64,000 nucleotides of DNA from positions 1 to 64,000 of the forward strand of contig SVAQ01000006.1 of assembly GCA_015059305.1 (NCBI GenBank), read 5' to 3'. Origin of the DNA: Bacillota bacterium (GTDB lineage Bacteria; Bacillota_I; Bacilli_A; RF39; UBA660). Below, piece by piece: positions 7,992-16,831 of the stretch; positions within the stretch are counted from its first letter, which is position 1; the number at the start of each line of letters is the position of its first letter. The position numbers and the translations under genes are program-made. The notes under the pieces were generated by a model, which saw only the letters and a program-made list of their open reading frames with translations, had not been told where the DNA came from and made no database searches.

Positions 7992-8984
7992 ATGACTAAA
8001 TTAAGGAAATTGCCGATATTTGTGTTATGTTTATCTTTTTTGATAGTAATTCTTTTTTTCTTTCTTGTAGTTCGGGTAATAAATATGTTTGATAAAATTT
8101 CGCAAGATCAAATGGTTAGTTTAGATGTTGCGCATGTTCCTATCATTGAAGGGGTTAAAGATATCTTTTTTGACGGAAAAAGTGAATTAGACTTATTTTC
8201 GCATTTGCATTTTAAAGAAGGTAATAAAGAAACTATAGAAATTAAGACAAAAGGTGAATATAATTTAACGATTAATGGAATATATAATTTGTTTTATGTT
8301 ATTAGAAGTGTGGATGGATATTTAAAAGAGATTCCTTTTAAATTAATAGTTAATATTGATAAAGGTAATCCTAATTATAAAGTAAGTTATAAGAGTGTTA
8401 CTCCAAAAGGATATGAGCTTACTGTTAAAGATGGTGTCAGTATTGTTAAAAACAACATTATTATTAATAAATCTTATAGTATTCCTAGGGATTATGTTCC
8501 AAGTAATTTGGTTTCTATTAGCACTAGGTGTGAAGTAGTAAATTATGTTAAAGATGCATTTGATATGCTTGTAAGTGATGCTTTTGTAACTGGATTAAAC
8601 ATTTATCCATCTACTTGTTATCGATCTTATACGTTTCAAGAGATTTTATTTAAAAATTATGTTATTCGTGATGGCCAAGAATATGCTGAAAAGTATTCGG
8701 CTAGACCAGGGTATTCAGAACATCAAAGTGGATTAGCAATCGATGTTAATACAGTAAATAACGCATTTAGTTATACTGCAGAAAGTGCTTGGTTAAATGA
8801 CAATTGTTATAAATATGGCTTTATTATTCGCTATCCTAAAGATAAAGAAAATATCACGGGATATCAATATGAACCATGGCATATAAGGTACGTTGGAAAC
8901 ATTCTTGCAAATATCTTATACAATAATGGCAGTTGGCTTACTTTAGAAGAATATTATGGTTTAACAAGTGTTTATGATAAATAA
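7992..8984 (+). CDS. D-Ala-D-Ala carboxypeptidase, VanY/M15B family
   Basis: Trims the terminal D-Ala from peptidoglycan stem peptides outside the membrane. 330 residues with an N-terminal signal anchor at about residues 10-31. The C-terminal M15B domain holds SEHQSGLAID (zinc ligands His244, Asp251) and YEPWHIRY (Glu294, His297). The region between (about 35-165) is not recognised and could be a wall-binding or Ig-like spacer. SD AGGAAGG precedes ATG 7992. Confidence 0.9.
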   Translation: MTKLRKLPIFVLCLSFLIVILFFFLVVRVINMFDKISQDQMVSLDVAHVPIIEGVKDIFFDGKSELDLFSHLHFKEGNKETIEIKTKGEYNLTINGIYNLFYVIRSVDGYLKEIPFKLIVNIDKGNPNYKVSYKSVTPKGYELTVKDGVSIVKNNIIINKSYSIPRDYVPSNLVSISTRCEVVNYVKDAFDMLVSDAFVTGLNIYPSTCYRSYTFQEILFKNYVIRDGQEYAEKYSARPGYSEHQSGLAIDVNTVNNAFSYTAESAWLNDNCYKYGFIIRYPKDKENITGYQYEPWHIRYVGNILANILYNNGSWLTLEEYYGLTSVYDK

Positions 8985-9007
8985 AAAAGAGTATAAATAT
9001 ACTCTTT
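8983..9007 (-). terminator. Terminator of lexA (facing the vanY-like gene)
   Basis: AAAGAGTATA (8986-8995) is complementary to TATACTCTTT (8998-9007). On the minus strand the hairpin is followed by six U, so it mainly serves lexA. In the plus direction there is no long T tract. Confidence 0.8.
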
Positions 9008-9014
9008 GGCTTGC

Positions 9015-9638
9015 TTAAATTTTACGGTATAACCCGATTGCGATTCCTAGAATGGTGCAATTAGGTAATATGATTGGATCCATTGTATCATTTTCTGGCT
9101 GTAATCTAATATGATCTTTTTCTTTATAAAAGGTTTTAAGTGTTACTTCGTTTTCTTCGGTCATAGCTACAACAATTTGACCATTTTTTGCTGTATTTTG
9201 TCTTTTGACAATAATGTAATCTTTATCATGAATTCCAGCGTTAATCATACTTTCTCCAGATACTCGTAAAGTAAATACCTCAGCAGAAGATGGTATTAAG
9301 GAAGCTGGTAAGTCAAAAAATTCATTTGGGGTTTCTATAGCTGTAATAGGACTACCTGCAGTAATTTTTCCAAGTAGAGGAACTTTGATGACGTCCTCAT
9401 TTTTTTCTTCATATTCATTTTCAACAAGTAATTCTAGTGTTCTAAATTTATTATTTGAACTGCGAACGTAACCAGCTTTTTCTAAATTTTTAATGTGAAC
9501 AAAGACAGTTGCTGGACTAGATAAGTTTACACCGTTACAGATTTCTCTGATAGTAGGTGGGTAACCATGTGCTGCGGTATATTTTTTGATAAATTTTAAG
9601 ACGTCTGCTTGACGTTTGGTAAGATTGTCAGTTTTCAT
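9015..9638 (-). CDS. lexA: LexA repressor of the SOS response
   Basis: Represses DNA-damage genes until RecA triggers self-cleavage. 207 residues. The N-terminal winged helix shows RQADVLKFI and TIREICN...SSPATVFVHI. The cleavage site Ala-Gly is seen in GKITAGSPI, the catalytic Ser in SGESMINAGI, and the catalytic Lys follows in the EVTLKTFY region. The start at 9638 is preceded on the minus strand by AAGGAAGGAT. Its promoter is overlapped by a LexA box, so it autoregulates. Confidence 0.97.
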   Translation of the reverse strand: MKTDNLTKRQADVLKFIKKYTAAHGYPPTIREICNGVNLSSPATVFVHIKNLEKAGYVRSSNNKFRTLELLVENEYEEKNEDVIKVPLLGKITAGSPITAIETPNEFFDLPASLIPSSAEVFTLRVSGESMINAGIHDKDYIIVKRQNTAKNGQIVVAMTEENEVTLKTFYKEKDHIRLQPENDTMDPIILPNCTILGIAIGLYRKI

Positions 9639-9664
9639 AGGATCCTTCCTTTCTTCTTAAAATA

Positions 9665-9693
9665 ATTTTACAATAACAAATGTCAAAAGTCAA
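9665..9693 (-). promoter_or_regulatory. lexA promoter
   Basis: On the minus strand TTGACT (9693-9688) and TAAAAT (9670-9665) are separated by 17 bp. The LexA box at 9691-9704 touches the -35. Confidence 0.75.
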
Positions 9694-9704
9694 ACAAATG
9701 TTTT
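9691..9704. promoter_or_regulatory. LexA (SOS) box 1
   Basis: CAAACAAATGTTTT matches 12 of 14 positions of the Bacillus-type box CGAACRNRYGTTYC. It overlaps the lexA -35. Confidence 0.75.
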
Positions 9705-9712
9705 TATAACGA

Positions 9713-9741
9713 TTGACACGAACAGATGTTTGATGTATATT
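9713..9741 (+). promoter_or_regulatory. Sigma-A promoter of the small SOS gene
   Basis: Perfect TTGACA (9713-9718), 17-bp spacer, TATATT (9736-9741). LexA box 2 fills the spacer, so LexA binding would block it. Confidence 0.85.
9719..9732. promoter_or_regulatory. LexA (SOS) box 2
   Basis: CGAACAGATGTTTG matches 13 of 14 positions of the Bacillus-type SOS box. It lies between the -35 and -10 of the divergent small gene. Confidence 0.88.
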
Positions 9742-9763
9742 TGTAACGAAGGATGTGATACAA

Positions 9764-9907
9764 ATGAAAAAAGTTTTAGTTAATTACGGAGGAATAGTAT
9801 TATTCTATATGATTATTGTTTTAGGAGTATTATTCTTATGTGCTAGTAATTCTAGTGTTAATTCAACCCCATCATCATTTGGCATATCCACCGGTTATCA
9901 GAAATGA
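9764..9907 (+). CDS. SOS-controlled single-span membrane miniprotein
   Basis: A 47-residue ORF starting at ATG 9764 behind SD AAGGATGTGAT. It has a short basic N-terminus, one hydrophobic span (about residues 9-28, ending at Cys) and a Ser/Thr-rich tail of about 20 residues. It is divergent from lexA, has its own sigma-A promoter with a LexA box in the spacer, and sits just before tkt. That is the position of yneA in B. subtilis and sosA in Staphylococcus, which encode SOS inhibitors of cell division. No LysM domain is present, unlike YneA. Function by position and regulation is inferred. Confidence 0.82.
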   Translation: MKKVLVNYGGIVLFYMIIVLGVLFLCASNSSVNSTPSSFGISTGYQK

Positions 9908-9960
9908 TATTTATCTTTATTGTGTTTTATGATAAAATTATAAAATAGGAAGTGGTAAAG

Positions 9961-11946
9961 ATGGCAAATAAAAACGAAACGGCAATAAACTCAATTAAGA
10001 TGTTAGCTTTGGATATGATTAATAAGGCGGGGAGTGGACATCCAGGAATCGTTTTAGGAGCCACACCAGTTTTGTGTTCATTATATTTAAACGAGCTTAA
10101 TGTTTTAGCTAATAAACCTAATTGGATGAATCGAGATCGATTTGTATTATCTGCTGGACATGGTTCAGCGATGTTGTATTCACTTTTGCATTTTGCTGGT
10201 TTTGATATTTCTCTAGATGATTTAAAAAGATTTAGAGATGTTGATTCATTTACTCCGGGCCATCCAGAAGTAAATGAAACTTTAGGAGTTGATTGTTCAT
10301 CTGGACCGCTTGGTGAAGGCGTTGCAACAGCGGTTGGAATGGCTCTTGCTGAAAGATACTTTGAAAACATTTGTCGTAGCGTTGATAAAAAAAGTAACTT
10401 AGTAGATTATTATACTTATGTACTATGTGGAGATGGAGATTTACAAGAAGGAATAAGTTATGAAGCTTTATCGTTTGCTAGTGCTCAAAAATTAAAAAAA
10501 TTAATTATTATTTATGATTCTAATAAAGTACAATTAGATGGTGAAGTAAAAAATACGTTTACTGAAGAAGTGGAAGAAAGATTCGAAGCTTTAGATTTTA
10601 ATGTTATCACAGTTAAAAATGGAAGTAGTGTTAGTGATATAACTTCAGCTTTAAAAGATGCTCGAAAAAGTGATATGCCATCTATCATTATTGTTAATAC
10701 GAAAATTGGGAAAGATGCTTTAAATGAAGGCACTAATGAAATTCATGGTAAGCCTTTAAGTAATGAAGAAATATTAAATTTGAAACAAAAATATAAATTA
10801 TCTTTAGATCCTTTTTCTTATAGCGAAGAAGTTAAAAATTATGTTACAGATACAATCATCAAAAGAGTTAACAAAAAATATGAAAATTGGTTAAGAGAAT
10901 ATAATTTAGCAAAAGAAAGTCGTAATAAAGATTTAGTAGGTATTATTAATTTAATTGAGAAAGGTGAATTTTTTGTTGACTTTGATAGTACCAATTATCA
11001 AATTAATGAAAAATATTGTGAGGAAGGTAGATTATCAAATCAAAAAGCAATGAATTTCATCGCTCCGAAAACCAGATTCTTTTTAGGGGGGAGTGCAGAT
11101 CTTTCTAGTTCAACGAAAACTATAATTGACAAAAGTGGGTTGATGAGTCATGAAAATCCCACTGGTAGAAATATACCTTTCGGAGTTCGTGAAAATGCTA
11201 TGGGAGCTATTTTAAATGGAATGGCCTTATCGGGACTTAGAGTATATGGTTCAACATTTTTAACTTTTGCGGATTACTTAAAACCGTCGCTAAGAATGAG
11301 TGCAATGATGAAACTACCGGTTACATATATTTTCACTCATGATTCGGTATCTATCGGCGGCGATGGGCCAACACATCAACCAATAGAGCAACTTACAATG
11401 CTTCGAAGCACTCCGAATATGACAGTGTTTAGACCCGCAGATATTAATGAAATAATTGGTGCTTGGGAGTATATTTTAAAAAATAAAGAAACGGTTAGTA
11501 TTGTATTAAGTAAAGAAAAACTGAATATTCAAAAGCATACAAATGGAAAATATGTTAAGTATGGGGCTTATATTGTTAGAAAAGAAAAATATCGTTTAGA
11601 TGGAATTATAATAGCAACTGGTAGTGAAGTATCTACAGCATTAAAAATTGCAGAAGAATTATTTACTCAAGGAATTGATTTAAGAATTGTATCGATGCCA
11701 TCAATGGAATTATTCTTAAAACAAAACCCTGTTTATGAAGAAAAGTTATTACCTAAAGAAGTTAAGACGATTACTTTAGAAGCAGGATCAACGGTTATGT
11801 GGCATCGATTTGCATCTAGTAGCAAATGTATTTTAGGAATTGATACTTATGGTGTTTCAGGTAAAAAAGAAGATGTTTTAAAGTTTGTAGGCTTTGATTA
11901 CAATAGTTTACTTATGAAAATTAAAAATATGTTTGAATCTAACTAA
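9961..11946 (+). CDS. tkt: Transketolase
   Basis: Thiamine-diphosphate enzyme moving two-carbon units between sugar phosphates; works with Rpe. 661 residues from ATG 9961, which has AGGAAGTGG upstream; the in-frame GTG 9952 lies inside that SD and is unlikely. Motifs: SGHPGIVLGA, GDGDLQEG (ThDP/Mg), DSNKVQLDG, GVRENAMG (catalytic Glu) and THDSVSIGGDGPTHQP. The order small SOS gene-tkt-sirA-yneF matches the B. subtilis yneA-tkt-yneE-yneF neighbourhood. Confidence 0.97.
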   Translation: MANKNETAINSIKMLALDMINKAGSGHPGIVLGATPVLCSLYLNELNVLANKPNWMNRDRFVLSAGHGSAMLYSLLHFAGFDISLDDLKRFRDVDSFTPGHPEVNETLGVDCSSGPLGEGVATAVGMALAERYFENICRSVDKKSNLVDYYTYVLCGDGDLQEGISYEALSFASAQKLKKLIIIYDSNKVQLDGEVKNTFTEEVEERFEALDFNVITVKNGSSVSDITSALKDARKSDMPSIIIVNTKIGKDALNEGTNEIHGKPLSNEEILNLKQKYKLSLDPFSYSEEVKNYVTDTIIKRVNKKYENWLREYNLAKESRNKDLVGIINLIEKGEFFVDFDSTNYQINEKYCEEGRLSNQKAMNFIAPKTRFFLGGSADLSSSTKTIIDKSGLMSHENPTGRNIPFGVRENAMGAILNGMALSGLRVYGSTFLTFADYLKPSLRMSAMMKLPVTYIFTHDSVSIGGDGPTHQPIEQLTMLRSTPNMTVFRPADINEIIGAWEYILKNKETVSIVLSKEKLNIQKHTNGKYVKYGAYIVRKEKYRLDGIIIATGSEVSTALKIAEELFTQGIDLRIVSMPSMELFLKQNPVYEEKLLPKEVKTITLEAGSTVMWHRFASSSKCILGIDTYGVSGKKEDVLKFVGFDYNSLLMKIKNMFESN

Positions 11947-11951
11947 ATTCG

Positions 11952-11986
11952 ACATATTTTTTTTATTTAATATGTTAATCTTTTTT
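11952..11986 (+). terminator. Possible terminator or attenuator after tkt
   Basis: ACATATT (11952-11958) pairs with AATATGT (11969-11975); a run of six T starts 5 nt further on. The gap makes it weak, and the T tract lies just before the sirA ribosome site. Confidence 0.35.
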
Positions 11987-11997
11987 CAGGTGAAGAA

Positions 11998-12411
11998 ATG
12001 AGAACATATTATATATTTAATGTTAACAAAGAAATGAGTATTTTAACTAAAGATAGTCCATACATGCTTTTTAAAAGTTTTGAATCAATATATCAAGCAG
12101 ATCGTAATGATTTAGGTATGGCAAGTAATTTATATGAACAATTAGCTAGTAAATTTAATAAAAATATTTTGAATCAAAAAATAGTAAATGAATATCGAGA
12201 TAATCAACACTATATGTATACTAAAGACCGACATACATATTACAATAAGTATAAAGATGAAACTTGTAATTTGACGGTTAAAAACAGCTATATTATATGT
12301 AATTCTAATAATTCTAGATTAGAATTATTAAAAAGATTAAGTGGTTTTAATTTATTTGCATGTGATTTTGAAAATAAGGATTACTTTTGGCTAGATGAAA
12401 TCTATTGTTAA
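11998..12411 (+). CDS. sirA: SirA-like (YneE) replication inhibitor family protein
   Basis: 137 residues. The N-terminus MRTYYIF and the C-terminal block FACDFENKDYFWLDEI resemble B. subtilis SirA (its end has a similar AVDF...GWL pattern), and the position between tkt and yneF is that of yneE/sirA. In Bacillus SirA binds DnaA domain I and blocks new initiation at the onset of sporulation. No spore genes are evident here, so the target may still be DnaA but the trigger must differ. SD AGGTGA precedes ATG 11998. Family call rests on local similarity plus synteny. Confidence 0.75.
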   Translation: MRTYYIFNVNKEMSILTKDSPYMLFKSFESIYQADRNDLGMASNLYEQLASKFNKNILNQKIVNEYRDNQHYMYTKDRHTYYNKYKDETCNLTVKNSYIICNSNNSRLELLKRLSGFNLFACDFENKDYFWLDEIYC

Positions 12412-12451
12412 AATGTAGTAAATGTAGTAAAATGTTTTAGAGGAGATAATT

Positions 12452-12661
12452 ATGTTAGAAACAATAATATGGAGCATTTGTTCTTTAGTGGTTGGTATTG
12501 TTTTAGGCTTTTTAATTGCTAAAACAGTTACTAAAAAACAATTAGAAAAAAATCCTCCGATAAATGAAAAAATGATTGAAGCTATGATGAGTAGCATGGG
12601 AAGAAAACCAAGCCAAAAGCAAGTTAAACAGGTAATGGCTCAAATGAATCGTTTTAAATAA
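12452..12661 (+). CDS. yneF: YneF family small membrane protein (UPF0154)
   Basis: 69 residues with one N-terminal membrane helix (about 4-24), then KTVTKKQLEKNPPINEKMI and SSMGRKPSQKQV, the conserved pattern of this family in Bacilli and Mollicutes. SD AGAGGAG precedes ATG 12452. Function is unknown in any member. It follows sirA as in B. subtilis. Confidence 0.92.
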   Translation: MLETIIWSICSLVVGIVLGFLIAKTVTKKQLEKNPPINEKMIEAMMSSMGRKPSQKQVKQVMAQMNRFK

Positions 12662-12680
12662 TCACTTCGGTGATTTTTTT
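12660..12680 (+). terminator. Terminator after yneF
   Basis: AATCAC pairs with GTGATT around a stable TTCG tetraloop (12666-12669), followed by seven T. The stem begins inside the yneF stop codon. Confidence 0.9.
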
Positions 12681-12697
12681 GTTGGCATAATTTGTTC

Positions 12698-12726
12698 TTG
12701 TTTAGAAAATTAACTTAAATTATAAT
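12698..12726 (+). promoter_or_regulatory. Promoter of the U32 family gene
   Basis: TTGTTT (12698-12703), 17-bp spacer, perfect TATAAT (12721-12726), 22 nt before ATG 12749. Confidence 0.65.
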
Positions 12727-12748
12727 AAAAGTATGTAGGTGGAAGTGA

Positions 12749-14971
12749 ATGAAAAAGAATCTTAAACATGAACTATTAGTACCAGTAGGTAATTTTGAGT
12801 CTTTAATTGCGGCAATTAATAATGGCGCTGATGCAGTATACTTAGGCGGCAAAAAATTTGGAGCGAGAGCTTTTGCTAATAATTTTACTGAAGAAGAACT
12901 AGAAAAAGTTATTAAATTATGTCATTTATATGATGTAAAAGTGTATATTACAGTTAATACTTTAGTTCTCGATAGTGAAATTGAAGAAGCTTTAAAATAT
13001 GTTAAAAAAATTCATCAATTTGGTGTTGATGCCGTTATTATGCAGGATGTAGGTTTAATAAATTTAGTGCATCAAACACTTCCTAATTTAGAAATTCATG
13101 CTTCAACGCAAATGCATAATCATAGTAAGGAATCATTAGCTTTTTTGAAAGAACTTGGCATTAAAAGAGTAGTATTTGCAAGAGAAGTGTCTCTTGATTA
13201 CATAAATAGTATTGATACAGATGTTGAAAAAGAGGTGTTTATTCATGGATCACTTTGTATAAGTTATAGCGGCCAGTGCTTGTTTTCATCATGCATTTTA
13301 AACCGAAGTGGTAACCGTGGTGAGTGTGCCGGTATGTGCAGACTTCCTTATAAACTTTTAGAAAATGAAAAATATATTGAGGCCAACGGAAATTATTTGC
13401 TAAGTCCAAAAGATTTATGCACACTTGAATATTTCAAAAAATTATTAGATAGTGATGTTGTTTCATTTAAAATTGAAGGAAGAATGAAGTCACCGGCATA
13501 TGTGGCTCTTGTGACAAGGCTTTATAAAGGGTTAATGATTCAATATGAAAAGGGAGAAGAACTTAAAATTAATGAACGCGATTTTGAACTTCTTCAGGCA
13601 ATATATAATCGTCAATATACTAAAGGCTTTTTACTAGGCGATCATGACATTATGAATTTCATGGCTTCGAATCATGAAGGTCTTCATTTAGGAAAAGTTA
13701 TTGAATGCACTCCCAAAAAGATAAAAATTAAATTAGATCGTAATCTACACCAATTTGAAGGAATTAGATTTAAAGAAAGTGATAAAGGCGTTACATTAAA
13801 TTTTCTTTATGATGAAAATGATAACTTAATTAATGAAGGCAAAAAAGGAACTGTTGTTTATATTGATAATTTTATTAATTTAAAAAGTTTAGATGAAGTT
13901 GTGTTAACTGCTCCTTTGGTTGACGAAGAAACCATTATTACCAAAAAGATACCAGTTAAAATTAGTTGCGAGGTAATATTAAATAAACCGCTTATTTTAA
14001 AAGTTACTGATGAAGAAAATGAAGTTGTAGTTCATGGCGAAGAAGTTAAGATAGCCCAAACAAGTCCTATTACAAATGAAAGAATTGAAAAGGCATTAGA
14101 AAAAACGGGTAATACTCCTTTTGTGGCAGAAGAAATTAGTGTAATTAGTGATAATAATGTTTTTGTAGCTATTAGCGTATTAAATAATTTAAGAAGGCAA
14201 GCGCTTAATGAATTAAAAGAATTGCGTGAAAATAAAAAAGTAGATTACGTAGAAAGAAATTTTAAGCGAGAACTTCCTTTGTATGAAAATAATGGGCCGG
14301 TAATTAATGTTTTAGCGCGTACTAAAAAGCAAGTTATGGCTTGTAAAGAGTTGGGCATTAAAAATATTATTGTTGAAGAAGAAAAACTCATGGAAAATTA
14401 TTTGATATTTAAAGTGCCAAGAGATAAGATGGTTCATGATTATAAATATGATAATTTACTAGTAACTGATTATGCAAGTTTAGATAAGTATCCTTCGAAT
14501 ATAGTGGATTATCATTTAAATGTATTTAATCATTTTACTTTTGACTATTTAAATAAAAAAGCAAGAAGTTTAATGCTTTCGGTAGAATTAACTAATGATG
14601 ATATTAAAGATTTTATGAAATATTATCCAAAGGGTACAAGTGCCGAAGTTTTAGTGTACGGAAGAATTGAACTAATGCTTATGAAATATTGTCCTTTGAA
14701 TAAGATTGTAAATAAAAATGGTGTATGCAATGTTTGTCAAAATGATAAAAAATATAAACTTGAGGATCGAAATGGTGCTAAATATCCAATAGTAAATAAT
14801 TCGGTAACGCATAGTACAACAATACTTCATCATCAAGTAACAAATAAAATAGATTTAATTCAAATGTTTAAAGGGCTTGGAATTAATAATTTTAGAGTAG
14901 AATTTTATGATGAAACATATGAAGAGACTAAAGAAATTTTGTCGCAAATTATCAAAGAAATTATGCTGTAA
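12749..14971 (+). CDS. U32 family protein, RlhA-like RNA hydroxylation enzyme
   Basis: 740 residues, two parts. The N-terminal half is a U32 TIM-barrel domain with the signature EVFIHGSLCISYSGQC and a Cys cluster (CLFSSC, GECAGMC) likely to bind an Fe-S cluster. The C-terminal half is a DUF3656-like region. This long architecture is that of E. coli RlhA, needed for C2501 hydroxylation in 23S rRNA; shorter relatives TrhP/YrrN-YrrO hydroxylate tRNA U34. The older label collagenase-like peptidase is less likely to be right. SD AGGTGGAAG precedes ATG 12749. Substrate cannot be read from sequence. Confidence 0.85.
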   Translation: MKKNLKHELLVPVGNFESLIAAINNGADAVYLGGKKFGARAFANNFTEEELEKVIKLCHLYDVKVYITVNTLVLDSEIEEALKYVKKIHQFGVDAVIMQDVGLINLVHQTLPNLEIHASTQMHNHSKESLAFLKELGIKRVVFAREVSLDYINSIDTDVEKEVFIHGSLCISYSGQCLFSSCILNRSGNRGECAGMCRLPYKLLENEKYIEANGNYLLSPKDLCTLEYFKKLLDSDVVSFKIEGRMKSPAYVALVTRLYKGLMIQYEKGEELKINERDFELLQAIYNRQYTKGFLLGDHDIMNFMASNHEGLHLGKVIECTPKKIKIKLDRNLHQFEGIRFKESDKGVTLNFLYDENDNLINEGKKGTVVYIDNFINLKSLDEVVLTAPLVDEETIITKKIPVKISCEVILNKPLILKVTDEENEVVVHGEEVKIAQTSPITNERIEKALEKTGNTPFVAEEISVISDNNVFVAISVLNNLRRQALNELKELRENKKVDYVERNFKRELPLYENNGPVINVLARTKKQVMACKELGIKNIIVEEEKLMENYLIFKVPRDKMVHDYKYDNLLVTDYASLDKYPSNIVDYHLNVFNHFTFDYLNKKARSLMLSVELTNDDIKDFMKYYPKGTSAEVLVYGRIELMLMKYCPLNKIVNKNGVCNVCQNDKKYKLEDRNGAKYPIVNNSVTHSTTILHHQVTNKIDLIQMFKGLGINNFRVEFYDETYEETKEILSQIIKEIML

Positions 14972-14974
14972 AGT

Positions 14975-15003
14975 TTGACATTCATAGTTAAATCAAATAA
15001 AAT
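14975..15003 (+). promoter_or_regulatory. Sigma-A promoter of the acyl-CoA-ligase-like gene
   Basis: Perfect TTGACA (14975-14980), 17-bp spacer, TAAAAT (14998-15003). The leader to ATG 15044 is about 34 nt. Confidence 0.85.
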
Positions 15004-15043
15004 AAATTTATATAGAAGTTATTGTCGGAAACGGGGGATGGTT

Positions 15044-16762
15044 ATGACGGGGTATGCTTCAGTAGATAAGCCTTGGTTAAAATATTATGCACAATACTTA
15101 ATTGAAAAGGATTTGCCTAAAGTGACGATGTATGATTATATTTTAAAAGGTAATAATTATTATCCTAAACGTGTTGCTTTAAATTATTTTAATAATAGAA
15201 TTACGTATTCTGAAATGTTTCAGAAAATAGATACAGTTGCTCGTGCGTTTTTAGAAATGGGAGTAAAAAAAGGTGATATAGTTACTATATCAATGCCTAC
15301 GCTTCCAGAATTTGTTTATATGTTTTATGCACTTTCTAAAATCGGGGCAATTGCTAATATGGTTGATCCTAGAAAAAGTGGCGAAGAAATCGAAGAGTAC
15401 GTAAATATGGTTGGTTCTAAAATTTTTGTCATAGTAGATGTAGCTTTAGAAAAAGTTAAGGATATTGCAAAAAGTGCATCAATAGAAAAAATTATTAGTG
15501 TATCACCGAGTGAGTCGCTACCTTCGATCTTAAAAAAAGCTTATCGTTTAAAAAACAATAAAAAGAAACCTAAAATAAAAAAGTTAATTAAATGGGAAGA
15601 ATTTTATAATTTAGGAATTCAAAGAAAAAATGAAGTTATTGTTGATGAGTTTCCAGAGTACGAAGAAAATCGACCAGTAGTTATTGTCTATACCGGTGGA
15701 ACCACTGGTAAAAGTAAGGGTGTAGTATTATCGAATGATAATTTAAATGCTGCATCATTCCAATGTGAAACTTGTGGATATGATTTCCAAAGGCAACATA
15801 CTTGGCTAAATATTATGCCGCCATTTATTGTGTATGGAGTAGGAAATGGACTTCATTTGCCGTTAGCGATGGGGATGGAAGTAATTTTAATTCCTCAGTT
15901 TGATCCTAATAAATTTGATCGGTTATTACAAAAACATCATCCTAATCATGTGACGGGAGTACCAACTCATTATGATTCTATAGTTAAGAGTAAAGTTATT
16001 GAAAAAGAAGGATTAAAATATTTATTGTCACCAATAGTAGGTGGAGATAAATTAAATGAAGCTTCGGAAGAAATAATTAATAAATTTTTTAAAAAGAATA
16101 ATTGTAATTTTAATGTATCTAAAGGATATGGTATGAGTGAAGTTTGTGCTGCGGTATGTACTGCCTCGATTCCGGAAATTAACGAAATAGGTTCAGTGGG
16201 AATTCCGTTTCATCACACAATCATTGCGGTGTTTGATCCAGAAACTGGGAAAGAACTTAAATATAATGAAATCGGAGAAATATGTATCTCTGGACCTAAT
16301 ACGATGTTAGGTTACTACAATAATGAAGATGAAACGAATAATATAATCCGTAAGCATAAAGATGGACTAATGTGGGTTCATTCTGGTGATTTAGGCTATA
16401 TTACAGAACGCGGAGTTGTTCATATTCAAGGCCGAACAAAAGAAATGATAGTAAGACCTGATGGATTTAAAGTGTTTCCGATTTTGATCGAGGAAGTTAT
16501 ATTATCCCATGCTAATGTTAAGGCTTGTAAGGTCGTTGGCGTTAAGGACAAAAATTATAGTCAAGGTGAACTTCCTAAAGCATATATTGTTTTAGAAAAG
16601 GAAACAGATAATGAAAACAAACTAAAAAGTGAGCTTAAGAAAATTTGCGAAGAGCGACTTGCAGAGTACCTTCAACCAATTGATTTTGTCATTAAATCGG
16701 AACTTCCTAAAACCTCAATTGGTAAAATTGATTTTATGAAATTAAAAGCTGAAAATGAGTAA
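15044..16762 (+). CDS. AMP-dependent synthetase/ligase (acyl-CoA ligase type)
   Basis: Activates a carboxylate, probably a fatty acid, through an acyl-AMP intermediate. 572 residues from ATG 15044, chosen because GGGGG (15033-15037) gives correct spacing to it and abuts the alternative ATG 15038. ANL-family motifs: TGGTTGKSKGVV (P-loop), GYGMSE, SGDLGY, GRTKEMIVRPDG and the C-terminal catalytic lysine in TSIGKIDF. It has its own strong promoter and terminator, so it is a single-gene unit. The exact acid substrate is unknown. Confidence 0.88.
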   Translation: MTGYASVDKPWLKYYAQYLIEKDLPKVTMYDYILKGNNYYPKRVALNYFNNRITYSEMFQKIDTVARAFLEMGVKKGDIVTISMPTLPEFVYMFYALSKIGAIANMVDPRKSGEEIEEYVNMVGSKIFVIVDVALEKVKDIAKSASIEKIISVSPSESLPSILKKAYRLKNNKKKPKIKKLIKWEEFYNLGIQRKNEVIVDEFPEYEENRPVVIVYTGGTTGKSKGVVLSNDNLNAASFQCETCGYDFQRQHTWLNIMPPFIVYGVGNGLHLPLAMGMEVILIPQFDPNKFDRLLQKHHPNHVTGVPTHYDSIVKSKVIEKEGLKYLLSPIVGGDKLNEASEEIINKFFKKNNCNFNVSKGYGMSEVCAAVCTASIPEINEIGSVGIPFHHTIIAVFDPETGKELKYNEIGEICISGPNTMLGYYNNEDETNNIIRKHKDGLMWVHSGDLGYITERGVVHIQGRTKEMIVRPDGFKVFPILIEEVILSHANVKACKVVGVKDKNYSQGELPKAYIVLEKETDNENKLKSELKKICEERLAEYLQPIDFVIKSELPKTSIGKIDFMKLKAENE

Positions 16763-16793
16763 AAATTAGAAAATAATTATTTCTAATTTTTTT
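16761..16793 (+). terminator. Terminator after the ligase gene
   Basis: A 12-bp stem AAAAATTAGAAA/TTTCTAATTTTT continues into the T tract. It overlaps the stop codon. Confidence 0.85.
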
Positions 16794-16798
16794 ATTTA

Positions 16799-16807
16799 TG
16801 ATATACT
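16799..16807 (+). promoter_or_regulatory. Extended -10 promoter of the kinase-like gene
   Basis: TGA followed by TATACT (16802-16807), 24 nt before ATG 16832; SD AGAGGTGG in the leader. Confidence 0.55.
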
Positions 16808-16831
16808 ATTAGTGATAATAGAGGTGGACTA

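Noticed and set aside
9927..10370. 147-codon minus-strand frame opposite the start of transketolase
   Set aside because: Lies fully over a clear tkt coding region, has no ribosome site and no recognisable protein pattern.
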